DNA from: Bacteroidota bacterium
GTDB taxonomy: Bacteria > Bacteroidota > Bacteroidia > J057 > JADKCL01
Assembly (NCBI GenBank): GCA_016718825.1
Contig: JADKCL010000008.1
Coordinates: forward strand, 124,001 to 188,000
Direction of reading: 5' to 3'
DNA: 64,000 nucleotides
The notes below the pieces were generated by a model, which did not search any database, was not told where the DNA came from, and saw only the letters and a program-made list of their open reading frames with translations. This document shows positions 1-12,731 of this stretch, one piece after another. The translations under genes and the position numbers were made by a program. How positions within the stretch are numbered: the stretch's first letter is position 1; each line of letters opens with the position of its first letter.

Positions 1-3000
1 GTCAGCAACGACCCCGGCCAATGCGCTGCGATTGTGACTTATTCGGTCAGCTTCAATGACAACTGTGCGGGTGCAAACTTGGCGCAAACGGCTGGTTTGG
101 CGAGCGGATCGAGCTTCCCTTCGGGCACAACTTCGAATAGCTTCACCGTCACCGACGGTTCCGGCAACACGGCAGCTTGTTCCTTCACGGTGACCGTCAA
201 CGACACGGAAATCCCAACGATCACTTGCCCCGCCAACGTGGTCGTCAGCAATGATCCCGGCCAATGTGCGGCGATTGTGACTTATTCGGTCAGCTTCAAT
301 GACAATTGTGCGGGAGCCAACTTGGCGCAAACGGCTGGTTTGGCGAGCGGATCGAGCTTCCCAACGGGCGTGACTTCGAATAGCTTCACCGTCACCGACG
401 GCTCCGGCAACACCGCAACTTGTTCCTTCACGGTGACTGTCAACGACACGGAAATCCCAACGATCACTTGCCCTGCCAACGTGGTGGTCAGCAACGACCC
501 CGGCCAATGCGCCGCGATTGTGACTTATTCGGTCAGCTTCAATGACAACTGTGCTGGAGCGAACTTGGCGCAAACGACTGGTTTGGCGAGCGGATCGAGC
601 TTCCCTTCAGGCACGACTGCCAATAGCTTCACCGTCACCGACGGCTCAGGCAACTCCGCAACTTGTTCCTTCACCGTGACCGTCAACGACACCGGAAATC
701 CCGACCATCACTTGCCCCGCCAATGTGGTGGTCAGCAACGATCCCGGCCAATGCGCGGCGATCGTGACCTATTCAGTCAGCTTCAATGACAATTGTGCAG
801 GTGCAAACTTGGCGCAAACGGCTGGTTTGGCGAGCGGATCGAGCTTCCCTTCGGGCACGACTTCGAATAGCTTCACCGTCACCGACGGCTCCGGCAACAC
901 CGCAACTTGTTCCTTCACGGTAACTGTCAACGACACCGAAATCCCCACAATCACTTGCCCCGCCAACGTGGTCGTCAGCAACGACCCCGGCCAATGCGCC
1001 GCGATGGTGACTTATTCGGTCAGCTTCAATGACAACTGTGCGGGAGCGAACTTGGCGCAAACGGCTGGTTTGGCAAGCGGATCGAGCTTCCCTTCGGGAA
1101 CAACTTCGAATAGCTTCACCGTCACCGACGGCTCGGGCAACACTGCAGCTTGTTCCTTCACGGTGACCGTTAACGACACGGAAATTCCAACGATCACTTG
1201 CCCTGCCAACGTGGTGGTCAGCAACGACCCCGGGCAATGCGCCGCGATGGTGACTTATTCGGTCAGTTTCAATGACAACTGTGCGGGTGCGAACTTGGCG
1301 CAAACGGCTGGTTTGGCGAGCGGATCGAGCTTCCCTTCGGGCGTGACTTCGAATAGCTTCACTGACTTCGAATAGCTTCACCGTCACTGACGGCTCCGGC
1401 AACACCGCAGCTTGTTCCTTCACCGTGACCGTCAACGACACGGAAGTCCCAACGATCACTTGCCCCGCCAACGTCGTGGTCAGCAACGACCCCGGCCAAT
1501 GCGCCGCGATCGTGACTTATTCGGTGACCTTCAATGACAACTGTGCTGGCGCGAACTTGGCGCAAACGGCTGGTTTGGCGAGCGGATCGAGCTTCCCTTC
1601 AGGAACAACTTCGAATAGCTTCACCGTCACTGACGGTTCCGGCAACACTGCAGCTTGTTCCTTCACCGTGACAGTCAACGACACGGAAATCCCACAATCA
1701 CTTGCCCAGCAAACGTGGTCTTCAGCAACGACCCGGCCAATGCGCGCGATGGTGACTTATTCGGTCAGCTTCAATGACAACTGTCGGCGCGAACTTGGCG
1801 CAAACGGCTGGTTTGGCGAGCGGATCGAGCTCCCTGGCACGACTTCGAATAGCTTCACCGTCACCGACGGCTCGGCAACACCGCAGCTTGTTCCTTCACG
1901 GTGACCGTCAACGACACGGAAATCCCACAATCACCTGCCCCGCCAACGTGGTGGTCAGCAACGACCCCGGCCAATGCGCAGCGATTGTGACTTATTCGGT
2001 CAGCTTCAATGACAACTGTGCGGCGCGAACTTGGCGCAAACGGCTGGTTTGGCGAGCGGATCGAGCTTCCCTGGGCACGACTTCGAATAGCTTCACCGTC
2101 ACCGACGGCTCGGGCAATACTGCAACTTGTTCCTTCACGGTGACCGTCAACGACACGGAAGTCCCAACGATCACCTGCCCCGCCAACGTGGTCGTCAGCA
2201 ATGATCCAGGCCAATGCGCAGCGATCGTGACGTATTCGGTCAGCTTCAATGACAACTGTGCGGGAGCAAACTTGGCGCAAACCGCTGGTTTGGCGAGCGG
2301 ATCGAGCTTCCCCAGCGGAACAGCTTCGAATAGCTTCACCGTCACTGATGGTTCCGGCAACACAGCCACATGCTCCTTCACGGTAACCGTCAACGACACC
2401 GAAATTCCCACAATCACTTGCCCCGCCAACGTGGTGGTGAGCAACGACCCCGGCCAATGTGCGGCGATTGTGAGTTATTCGGTCAGCTTCAATGACAATT
2501 GCGCAGGAGCGAACTTGGCGCAAACGGCTGGTTTGGCGAGCGGATCGAGCTTCCCTTCGGGAACAACTTCGAATAGCTTCACCGTCACCGACGGCGCGGG
2601 CAACACCGCAACTTGTTCCTTCACGGTAACTGTCAACGACACCGAAATTCCAACGATCACTTGCCCCGCCAACGTGGTCGTCAGCAATGATCCCGGCCAA
2701 TGCGCAGCGATCGTGACTTATTCGGTCAGCTTCAATGACAACTGTGCTGGCGCGAACTTGGCGCAAACGGCTGGTTTGGCGAGCGGATCGAGCTTCCCTT
2801 CGGGAACAACTTCGAATAGCTTCACCGTCACCGACGGCTCGGGCAACACCGCAACTTGTTCCTTCACCGTGACCGTCAACGACACGGAAGTCACCAACCA
2901 TCACTTGCCCCGCCAACGTCGTCGTCAGCAACGATCCAGGCCAATGCGCAGCGATTGTCACTTATTCGGTCAGCTTCAATGACAACTGTGCGGGAGCGAA

Positions 3001-6000
3001 CTTGGCGCAAACGGCTGGTTTGGCGAGCGGATCGAGCTTCCCAACGGGCGTGACTTCGAATAGCTTTACCGTCACCGACGGCTCGGGCAACACTGCAGCT
3101 TGTTCCTTCACGGTGACCGTCAATGACACCGAAATTCCCACAATCACTTGCCCAGCCAACGTGGTCGTCAGCAACGACCCCGGCCAATGCGCAGCGATCG
3201 TGACTTATTCGGTCAGCTTCAATGACAACTGTGCGGGAGCGAACTTGGCGCAAACGGCTGGTTTGGCAAGCGGATCGAGCTTCCCTTCGGGCGTGACTTC
3301 GAATAGCTTCACCGTCACCGACGGTTCCGGCAACACCGCAACTTGTTCCTTCACGGTAACCGTCAACGACACCGAAATCCCAACGATCACATGCCCTGCC
3401 AACGTGGTCGTCAGCAACGACCCCGGCCAATGTGCGGCGATTGTGACTTATTCGGTCAGCTTCAATGACAATTGTGCGGGTGCGAACTTGGCGCAAACTG
3501 CTGGTTTGGCGAGCGGATCGAGCTTCCCGGCTGGCACGACTTCGAATAGCTTCACCGTCACCGACGGTTCTGGCAACACCGCAACTTGTTCCTTCACGGT
3601 AACCGTCAACGACACCGAAATCCCAACGATCACTTGCCCCGCCAACGTGGTCGTCAGCAACGACCCCGGCCAATGCGCAGCGATCGTGACTTATTCGGTC
3701 AGCTTCAATGACAACTGTGCTGGAGCGAACTTGGCGCAAACGGCTGGTTTGGCGAGCGGATCGAGCTTCCCTTCGGGAACAACTTCGAATAGCTTCACCG
3801 TCACCGACGGCTCGGGCAACACTGCAACTTGTTCCTTCACCGTGACCGTCAACGACACGGAGGCACCAACGATCACTTGCCCTGCAAACGTGGTCGTCAG
3901 CAACGATCCAGGCCAATGCGCAGCGATTGTGACTTATTCGGTCAGCTTCAATGACAACTGTGCTGGCGCAAACTTGGCGCAAACGGCTGGTTTGGCGAGC
4001 GGATCGAGCTTCCCTTCGGGCACGACTTCGAATAGCTTCACCGTCACCGACGGTTCCGGCAACACCGCAACTTGTTCCTTCACGGTGACCGTCAACGACA
4101 CCGAAATCCCAACCATCACTTGCCCCGCCAACGTGGTCGTCAGCAACGACCCCGGCCAATGCGCAGCGATTGTGACTTATTCGGTCAGCTTCAATGACAA
4201 CTGTGCGGGTGCAAACTTGGCGCAAACGGCTGGTTTGGCAAGCGGATCGAGCTTCCCTTCAGGAACAACTTCGAATAGCTTCACCGTCACCGACGGCTCG
4301 GGCAATACCGCAGCTTGTTCCTTCACGGTGACCGTCAACGACACCGAAATCCCAACCATCACTTGCCCCGCCAACGTGGTCGTCAGCAATGATCCAGGCC
4401 AATGCGCGGCGATCGTGACTTATTCGGTCAGCTTCAATGACAACTGTGCGGGTGCTAACTTGGCGCAAACGGCTGGTTTGGCGAGCGGATCAAGCTTCCC
4501 AAAGGCACGACTTCGAATAGCTTCACCGTCACCGACGGCTCCGGCAACACTGCAACTTGTTCCTTCACGGTGACCGTCAACGACACCGAAATCCAATGAT
4601 CACTTGCCCCGCCAACGTCGTGGTCAGCAACGATCCCGGCCAATGCGCTGCGATCGTCACTTATTCGGTGACCTTCAATGACAACTGTGCGGGTGCGAAC
4701 TTGGCCCAAACGGCTGGTTTGGCAAGCGGATCGAGCTTCCCTTCGGGAACCACTGCCAATAGCTTCACCGTAACCGACGGTTCCGGCAATACTGCAACAT
4801 GTTCCTTCACGGTGACCGTCAACGACACGGAAGTCCCAACAATCACATGCCCCGCCAACGTGGTCGTCAGCAATGATCCCGGCCAATGCGCAGCGATCGT
4901 GACTTATTCGGTCAGCTTCAATGACAACTGTGCTGGAGCGAACTTGGCGCAAACGGCTGGTTTGGCGAGCGGATCGAGCTTCCCTTCGGGCGTGACTTCG
5001 AATAGCTTCACCGTCACCGACGGTTCCGGCAACACGGCAGCTTGTTCCTTCACGGTGACCGTCAACGACACCGAAATTCCAACAATCACTTGCCCCGCCA
5101 ACGTGGTGGTCAGCAACGACCCCGGCCAATGCGCTGCGATTGTGACTTATTCGGTCAGCTTCAATGACAACTGTGCGGGTGCGAACTTGGCGCAGACTGC
5201 TGGTTTGGCGAGCGGATCGAGCTTCCCTTCGGGCACGACTTCGAATAGCTTCACCGTCACCGACGGCTCGGGCAACACTGCAACTTGTTCCTTCACCGTG
5301 ACCGTCAACGACACGGAAATCCCGACGATCACTTGCCCCGCCAACGTGGTCGTGAGCAACAATCCTGGTTTGTGCGCTGCGATCGTGACCTATTTGGTCA
5401 GCTTCAATGACAATTGTGCTGGTGCAAACTTGGCGCAAACGGCTGGTTTGGCGAGCGGTTCGAGCTTCCCCTTCGGGCACGACTTCGAATAGCTTCTCCG
5501 TCACCGACGGCTCCGTCAATACCGCAGCTTGTTCCTTCACTGTAACTGTCAACGACACCGAAATTCCCACAATCACTTGCCCTGCCAACGTGGTCGTCAG
5601 CAACGATCCTGGCCAATGCGCGGCGATCGTGACCTATTCGGTCAGCTTCAATGACAATTGTGCGGGTGCAAACTTGGCGCAAACGGCTGGTTTGGCGAGC
5701 GGTTCGAGCTTCCCTTCGGGCACGACTTCGAATAGCTTCACCGTCACCGACGGCTCGGGCAATACTGCAACTTGTTCCTTCACCGTGACCGTCAACGACA
5801 CGGAAAATCCAACAATCACTTGCCCTGCCAACGTGGTCGTCAGCAACGACCCCGGCCAATGCGCTGCGATTGTGACTTATTCGGTCAGCTTCAATGACAA
5901 CTGTGCTGGAGCAAACTTGGCGCAAACGGCTGGTTTGGCGAGCGGATCGAGCTTCCCAACGGGCGTGACTTCGAATAGCTTCACCGTCACCGACGGCTCC

Positions 6001-9000
6001 GGCAACACCGCAACTTGTTCCTTCACGGTAACTGTCAACGACACGGAAATCCCAACAATCACTTGCCCCGCCAACGTGGTCGTCAGCAACGACCCCGGCC
6101 AATGCGCAGCGATCGTGACTTATTCGGTCAGCTTCAATGACAATTGTGCAGGTGCGAACTTGGCGCAAACGGCTGGTTTGGCGAGCGGATCGAGCTTCCC
6201 TTCGGGCACGACTTCGAATAGCTTCACCGTCACCGACGGCTCGGGCAACACTGCAACTTGTTCCTTCACCGTGACCGTCAACGACACCGAAATCCCAACG
6301 ATCACTTGCCCTGCCAACGTGGTCGTCAGCAACGACCCCGGCCAATGCGCTGCGATCGTGACTTATTCGGTCAGCTTCAATGACAATTGTGCGGGTGCAA
6401 ACTTGGCGCAAACGGCTGGTTTGGCGAGCGGATCGAGCTTCCCAACGGGCGTGACTTCGAATAGCTTCACCGTCACCGACGGCTCGGGCAATACCGCAGC
6501 TTGTTCCTTCACGGTGACCGTCAACGACACCGAAATCCCAACCATCACTTGCCCTGCCAACGTGGTCGTGAGCAACGACCCCGGCCAATGCGCAGCGATC
6601 GTGACTTATTCGGTCAGCTTCAATGACAACTGTGCGGGCGCGAACTTGGCGCAAACGGCTGGTTTGGCGAGCGGATCGAGCTTCCCAACGGGCGTGACTT
6701 CGAATAGCTTCACCGTCACCGACGGCTCGGGCAACACCGCAACTTGTTCCTTCACCGTGACCGTCAACGACACGGAGGCACCAACCATCACTTGCCCCGC
6801 CAACGTGGTGGTCAGCAATGACCCCGGCCAATGCGCAGCGATTGTGACTTATTCGGTCAGCTTCAATGACAATTGTGCAGGTGCGAATCTGGCGCAAACG
6901 GCTGGTTTGGCGAGCGGATCGAGCTTCCCTTCGGGAACAACTTCGAATAGCTTCGCCGTCACCGACGGTTCCGGCAACACCGCAGCTTGTTCCTTCACGG
7001 TGACCGTCAACGACACGGAAGTCCCAACCATCACTTGCCCCGCCAACGTGGTCGTCAGCAACGACCCCGGCCAATGCGCCGCGATCGTGACTTATTCGGT
7101 CAGCTTCAATGACAACTGTGCGGGTGCGAACTTGGCGCAAACGGCTGGTTTGGCGAGCGGATCGAGCTTCCCTTCGGGAATCACTGCCAATAGCTTCACC
7201 GTCACCGACGGCTCCGGCAATACCGCAGCTTGTTCCTTCACGGTAACCGTCAACGACACGGAAATCCCCACAATCACTTGCCCCGCAAACGTGGTGGTCA
7301 GCAACGATCCAGGCCAATGTGCGGCGATTGTGACTTATTCGGTCAGCTTCAATGACAACTGTGCGGGAGCGAACTTGGCGCAAACGGCTGGTTTGGCGAG
7401 CGGATCGAGCTTCCCTGGCGGAACAACTTCGAATAGCTTCACCGTCACGGACGGCTCCGGCAATACCGCAGCTTGTTCCTTCACGGTGACCGTCAACGAC
7501 ACGGAGGCACCAACGATCACTTGCCCTGCCAACGTGGTCGTCAGCAATGATCCAGGCCAATGCGCGGCGATTGTGACTTATTCGGTGAGCTTCAATGACA
7601 ATTGTGCTGGTGCAAACTTGGCGCAAACGGCTGGATTGGCAAGCGGATCGAGCTTCCCTTCAGGCACGACTTCGAATAGCTTCACCGTCACTGACGGCTC
7701 TGGCAACACCGCAACTTGTTCCTTCACGGTAACTGTCAACGACACCGAGGCACCAACCATCACTTGCCCTGCCAACGTCGTGGTCAGCAATGATCCCGGC
7801 CAATGCGCAGCGATTGTGACTTATTCGGTCACCTTCAATGACAACTGTGCGGGAGCCAACTTGGCGCAAACCGCTGGTTTCGCGAGCGGATCGAGTTTCC
7901 CAGCTGGCACGACAAGCAATGCATTCGTAGTCACCGACGGTTCGGGCAACACTGCAACTTGCTCCTTCACGGTGACCGTCAACGACACGGAGGCACCAAC
8001 CATCACTTGCCCTGCAAACGTGGTCGTCAGCAACGACCCCGGTCAATGCGCTGCGATCGTGACCTATTCGGTCACCTTCAATGACAATTGTGCTGGAGCG
8101 AACTTGGCGCAGACCGCTGGTTTGGCTAGCGGATCGAGCTTCCCGGCTGGCACGACTTCGAATAGCTTCACCGTCACCGACGGTTCTGGCAATACTGCAA
8201 CTTGCTCCTTCACCGTGACCGTCAACGACACGGAGGCACCAACGATCACTTGCCCCGCCAACGTCGTGGTCAGCAACGACCCCGGCCAATGCGCTGCGAT
8301 CGTGACTTATTCGGTCAGCTTCAATGACAACTGTGCGGGAGCCAACTTGGCGCAAACGGCTGGTTTGGCGAGCGGTTCGAGCTTCCCTTCGGGAACAACT
8401 TCGAATAGCTTCACCGTCACGGATGGCTCCAGCAACACCGCAGCTTGTTCCTTCACCGTGACCGTCAACGACACGGAGGTACCAACCATCACATGCCCTG
8501 CAAACGTGGTCGTCAGCAACGATCCCGGCCAATGCGCGGCGATGGTGACTTATTCTGTGACCTTCAATGACAACTGTGCTGGCGCGAACTTGGCGCAAAC
8601 GTCTGGTTTGGCGAGCGGATCGAGCTTCCCAACGGGCGTGACTTCGAATAGCTTCACCGTCACCGACGGTTCCGGCAACACTGCAACTTGTTCCTTCACG
8701 GTGACCGTCAACGACACCGAAATCCCAACGATCACTTGCCCTGCCAACGTGGTGGTCAGCAACGATCCCGGCCAATGCGCGGCGATGGTGACTTATTCGG
8801 TGAGCTTCAATGACAATTGTGCGGGAGCCAACTTGGCGCAGACGGCTGGTTTGGCGAGCGGATCGAGCTTCCCTTCGGGAACAACTTCGAATAGCTTTAC
8901 CGTCACCGACGGCTCCGGCAACACTGCAGCTTGTTCCTTCACCGTGACTGTCAACGACACGGAGGCACCAACGATCACTTGCCCCGCCAACGTGGTCGTC

Positions 9001-10180
9001 AGCAACGACCCCGGCCAATGCGCAGCGATCGTGACTTATTCGGTGACCTTCAATGACAACTGTGCTGGAGCAAACTTGGCGCAAACTGCTGGTTTGGTGA
9101 GCGGATCGAGCTTCCCTTCGGGAACAACTTCGAATAGCTTTACCGTCACTGACGGTTCCGGCAATACTGCAACATGTTCCTTCACGGTCACCATCAACGA
9201 CACCGAAATTCCAACCATCACTTGCCCTGCCAACGTGGTCGTCAGCAACGACCCCGGCCAATGTGCGGCGATTGTGACTTATTCGGTCAGCTTCAATGAC
9301 AATTGTGCTGGTGCGAACTTGGCGCAAACGGCTGGTTTGGCGAGCGGTTCGAGCTTCCCTTCGGGCGTGACTTCGAATAGCTTCACCGTCACCGACGGCT
9401 CGGGCAATACCGCAGCTTGTTCCTTCACAGTGACCGTCAACGACACGGAAATTCCAACGATCACTTGCCCCGCCAACGTGGTCGTCAGCAACGATCCCGG
9501 CCAATGTGCGGCGATTGTGACTTATTCGGTGACCTTCAATGACAACTGTGCTGGAGCCAACTTGGCGCAAACGGCTGGTTTGGCGAGCGGATCGAGCTTC
9601 GCAGCTGGCACGACAAGCAATGCATTCGTAGTGACCGACGGTTCCGGCAATACCGCAACTTGTTCCTTCACGGTGACCGTCAACGACACCGGAAATCCAA
9701 CCATCACTTGCCCTGCCAACGTGGTCGTCAGCAACGACCCTGGCCAATGTGCGGCGATCGTGACTTATTCGGTCAGCTTCAATGACAACTGTTCTGGCGC
9801 GAACTTGACGCAAACAGCTGGTTTGGCGAGCGGATCGAGCTTCCTTCGGGCACGACTTCGAATAGCTTCACCGTCACCGACGGCTCGGGGAACACTGCAG
9901 CTTGTTCCTTCACGGTAACTGTCAACGACACGGAAATCCCAACAATCACTTGCCCCGCCAACGTGGTCGTCAGCAATGATCCCGGCCAATGCGCGGCGAT
10001 TGTGACTTATTCGGTCAGCTTCAATGACAACTGTGCGGGTGCGAACTTGGCGCAAACGGCTGGTTTGGCAAGCGGATCGAGCTTCCCTTCAGGCACGACT
10101 TCGAATAGCTTCACCGTCACCGACGGTTCCGGCAACACTGCAACTTGTTCCTTCACGGTGACCGTCAACGACACGGAGGG
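1..10180 (+). repeat. Tandem array of ~42 units of 243 bp encoding HYR domains
   Basis: The period is 243 bp (81 codons), so gain or loss of a unit keeps the frame. Units differ by scattered, partly synonymous substitutions and by recurring alternatives: NDTEIP/EVP/EAP, SGTTSN/TGVTSN/SGVTSN/AGTTSN, TATC/TAAC, SVSF/SVTF and AIVT/AMVT. These combine in different ways between units, which suggests exchange among copies. The stretch 5480-9840 keeps perfect 243-bp register; 1690-2075 is badly degraded. Confidence 0.95.
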
Positions 10181-12617
10181 CCCCGTTTTGGTTTGCCAAA
10201 ATATTCAGGTCGCACCTTCGCCTGGACCACTTGTTGTGACACCCGCGCAGGTCATCGTTTCTGCGTCAGACAATTGCGGAATTTCCACAAATGTCCTGAC
10301 TCCGAATTCGTTCACCTGTGCCCAAGCTGGCCAGACAATTACTGTGGATTTGGCGGTAACTGACGTAAATGGCAATGTCAGTCACTGTACACCGACCGTC
10401 GAAGTTCTCGGAACGGGTTGCAATCAGCCGCCGGTCGCAATTTGCCAAAACGTAACGGTAAATGCTGATGTCAATTGCGAAAGGGGTGTTGTGCCTCAAG
10501 CATTCGACAATGGCTCTTTTGACCCCAATGGAGACCCGTTGACATTTACCACCAACCCTGCCGGCCCATTCATCGTGGGAGTTACCAACGTCGTGTTGAC
10601 CGTAAGCGATGGTGCTTTGACCTCGACATGCAGTGCAACGGTTACCGTCTTGGATATCACCCCGCCAACCATTCGTTGTCCGCTGAACGTCAGTGTTTCC
10701 AATGATCCCGGAATTTGTGGCGCAATCGTGGGCTACACGGCTGTTACTGGAACCGATGATTGCTCAGGAATCACCATCGTGCAGACATCTGGATTGGTAA
10801 GTGGTGGTACTTTCCCAATTGGAACGACCCTTAACGGGTTTACAGCTACGGATGGCGCAGGTAATAGTGCGGTTTGCAGCTTTGAAGTAACGGTATTGGA
10901 TACCGAGAATCCGATATTGACTTGCCCAGGAAACCTAATCGAAACAGTAGATTCAGGCATTTGTGCTGCCGTCATCAATTACAATGTCGTGCTGAATGAC
11001 AACTGTCCTGGAGCGACGCTTCTCCAGATTTCGGGTCAGCCAAGTGGTGCAACGATCCCGTTGGGTACGGTGATCAATGAATTCAGGGCTGTCGATGGTG
11101 CCGGAAACACCAGCAGTTGTGTGTTCAGCGTTGAGGTCGTGGATCTTACGCCTCCGGTTGCAGTTTGCCAAAACATCACTGTGAGCAATGGTATCAACGG
11201 TAACTTCACGATCACGCCGAGCATGATCAACAATGGAAGCAGCGACGGTTGCGGAATTGACTCCATCTTTGCCAGTCAAACTGCATTCACTTGCTCCAAC
11301 AATGGCGGAAATGTTGTTGTGCTCACAGTGACCGATATCTATGGCAATACCTCCACTTGTTCTTCCATCGTGACGATCTTGGGCATTACACCACCGGTAA
11401 TTACGCCTTCTGGTCCTACGGTGTTCTGCTCTGGAGGGAGCGTGATTTTGAACGGCGGTGCTGGCTATAATTCCTATATGTGGTCCAACAGTGCCACCAC
11501 ACAGAGCATCACGGTCACGACGAGCGGCTACTATGGACTTGCGGTGGTAAATAACAATGGTTGCATCGCACTTGCGGTTCCTGTGGCTGTGACGGTGAAT
11601 CCTTCTCCAACTCCGGTCATTACTGCTTCTGGGCCGACGACATTCTGTGTTGGCGGAAGTGTAACCTTGGATGCAGGTGCAGGCTTTGCCTCCTACAATT
11701 GGTCCAACGGCGCCACAACGCGCACCATCCTTGTCAATGCTACCGGCAATTATACTGTGACGGTAACCAACGGTCCAGGCTGTCCAGGAATTGCAAGCCG
11801 GACAGTAACGGTGAATCCGCTGCCGACGGTCAATATCACCGCCAACAACAACGGAATCATTTGTTTCGGCAATGCCGTGACTTTGACTGCAACGGCTGGT
11901 TTGTCGACATACGCTTGGTCTGGCGGTGGCACTGCATTTACCAAGGTAGTAACGACCCCGGGTACCTACACTGTTACAGTGACCAACGCTTTCGGTTGCG
12001 CGAATACAGCAAGCTTTGTGGTCACAGCGGTGAATGCTTGCCAGGTTCCTACGGGCGAATTTGCAGATAACATCACTTCCAATGGTGCCACGTTGAATTG
12101 GACTGCCGTGCCATGCGCGACTTCTTACCGCGTTCAATGGAGGCGAGTGGGCACCAACCCTTATACATCACGCAACGTTTCGACCAATTCGACGGTGATC
12201 ACGGGTCTGTTGCCCAATACAACCTACGAATGGCACGTGCGCACGACCTGTACGGGTGGTGGCGGCACCACTGCATATTCAGCGTTGTTCCAGTTCACGA
12301 CACTTGGCCCACAAGCCAAGGGTGAGATTGGAGCCGAAGCCGAGGCCGCAGCAGGGCCGGATCCAATGCTTTATCCAAACCCCAACAGCGGTAAGTTTAC
12401 CCTTGAGTACTTTGCCGAAGTTGAGGCCCATGTCCAGATTTGTGTCTATGATATGTTTGGGAAGCTTGTACGCTGCGAAACCAAATTGGCCTCCGAGTCG
12501 GAAAACACTTGGGAAATGCAATTTGACAATCTCTCCAAAGGCATGTACATGCTCAAGGTGGAGGGCGTCGAACAAGGCCTTGTGGAAACGCAGAGCGTCA
12601 GGTTCATTGTGCAGTAA
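1..12617 (+). CDS. Giant HYR-repeat surface protein with T9SS sorting tail (5' partial, frame interrupted)
   Basis: The start lies outside the window; frame 1 is open from base 1. The protein is about 42 tandem HYR units of 81 residues (each with TITCPANVVVSNDPGQC and SFTVTVNDTE) to about 10180. Then come an Ig-like segment (10180-10660), two diverged HYR units (10660-11150), another CQN-type module (to 11385), three PKD/Ig-like modules (11390-12030), an FN3 domain (12045-12300) and a T9SS type A sorting domain (12370-12614, with LYPNPNSGKF). HYR domains are Ig-fold modules of extracellular adhesion proteins, so an exported surface adhesin or filament is inferred. The frame changes at about 696, 1363, 1693-2071 (nine places), 2893, 4500, 4592, 5470 and 9843. 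Restoring single bases gives one continuous frame, so I annotate one gene. True decay is possible. A stem-loop terminator follows. Confidence 0.85.
1344..1381 (+). repeat. 19-bp tandem duplication inside one HYR unit
   Basis: The 19 bases at 1344-1362 are repeated exactly at 1363-1381, ending in AATAGCTTCAC. No other unit has this. The extra 19 bases shift the frame by +1 and put the next segment in the frame that opens at 1425. Confidence 0.9.
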
Positions 12618-12630
12618 GTTTGCGATTTAA

Positions 12631-12680
12631 CGAAGGGGGCGCTATCACATTGGCTGTGGTTAGCGCCCCCTTCGTTTTTT
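12631..12680 (+). terminator. Rho-independent terminator of the HYR gene
   Basis: A perfect 14-bp stem (12631-12644 with 12661-12674, core GGGGGCGCTA/TAGCGCCCCC), a 16-base loop, then six T at 12675-12680. It starts 13 bases after the stop codon. Its stem core is shared with the terminator at 22663. Confidence 0.85.
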
Positions 12681-12718
12681 GCTGCGCTATCACATTGGCT
12701 GTGGTTAGCGCCCCCTTC
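12639..12718 (+). repeat. 35-bp direct repeat duplicating the loop and right arm of the terminator
   Basis: Bases 12639-12673 recur at 12684-12718 (45-bp offset). The second copy lacks the long complementary left arm, so it looks like a partial tandem duplication of the terminator hairpin. Confidence 0.85.
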
Positions 12719-12731
12719 CTACTTCAGTCGA

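Noticed and set aside
773..9813. Long antisense open frames (up to 740 codons) across the HYR array
   Set aside because: A 243-bp period is divisible by three, so any antisense frame free of stops in one unit stays open through the array. Their translations are Arg/Ala/His-rich periodic shadows.
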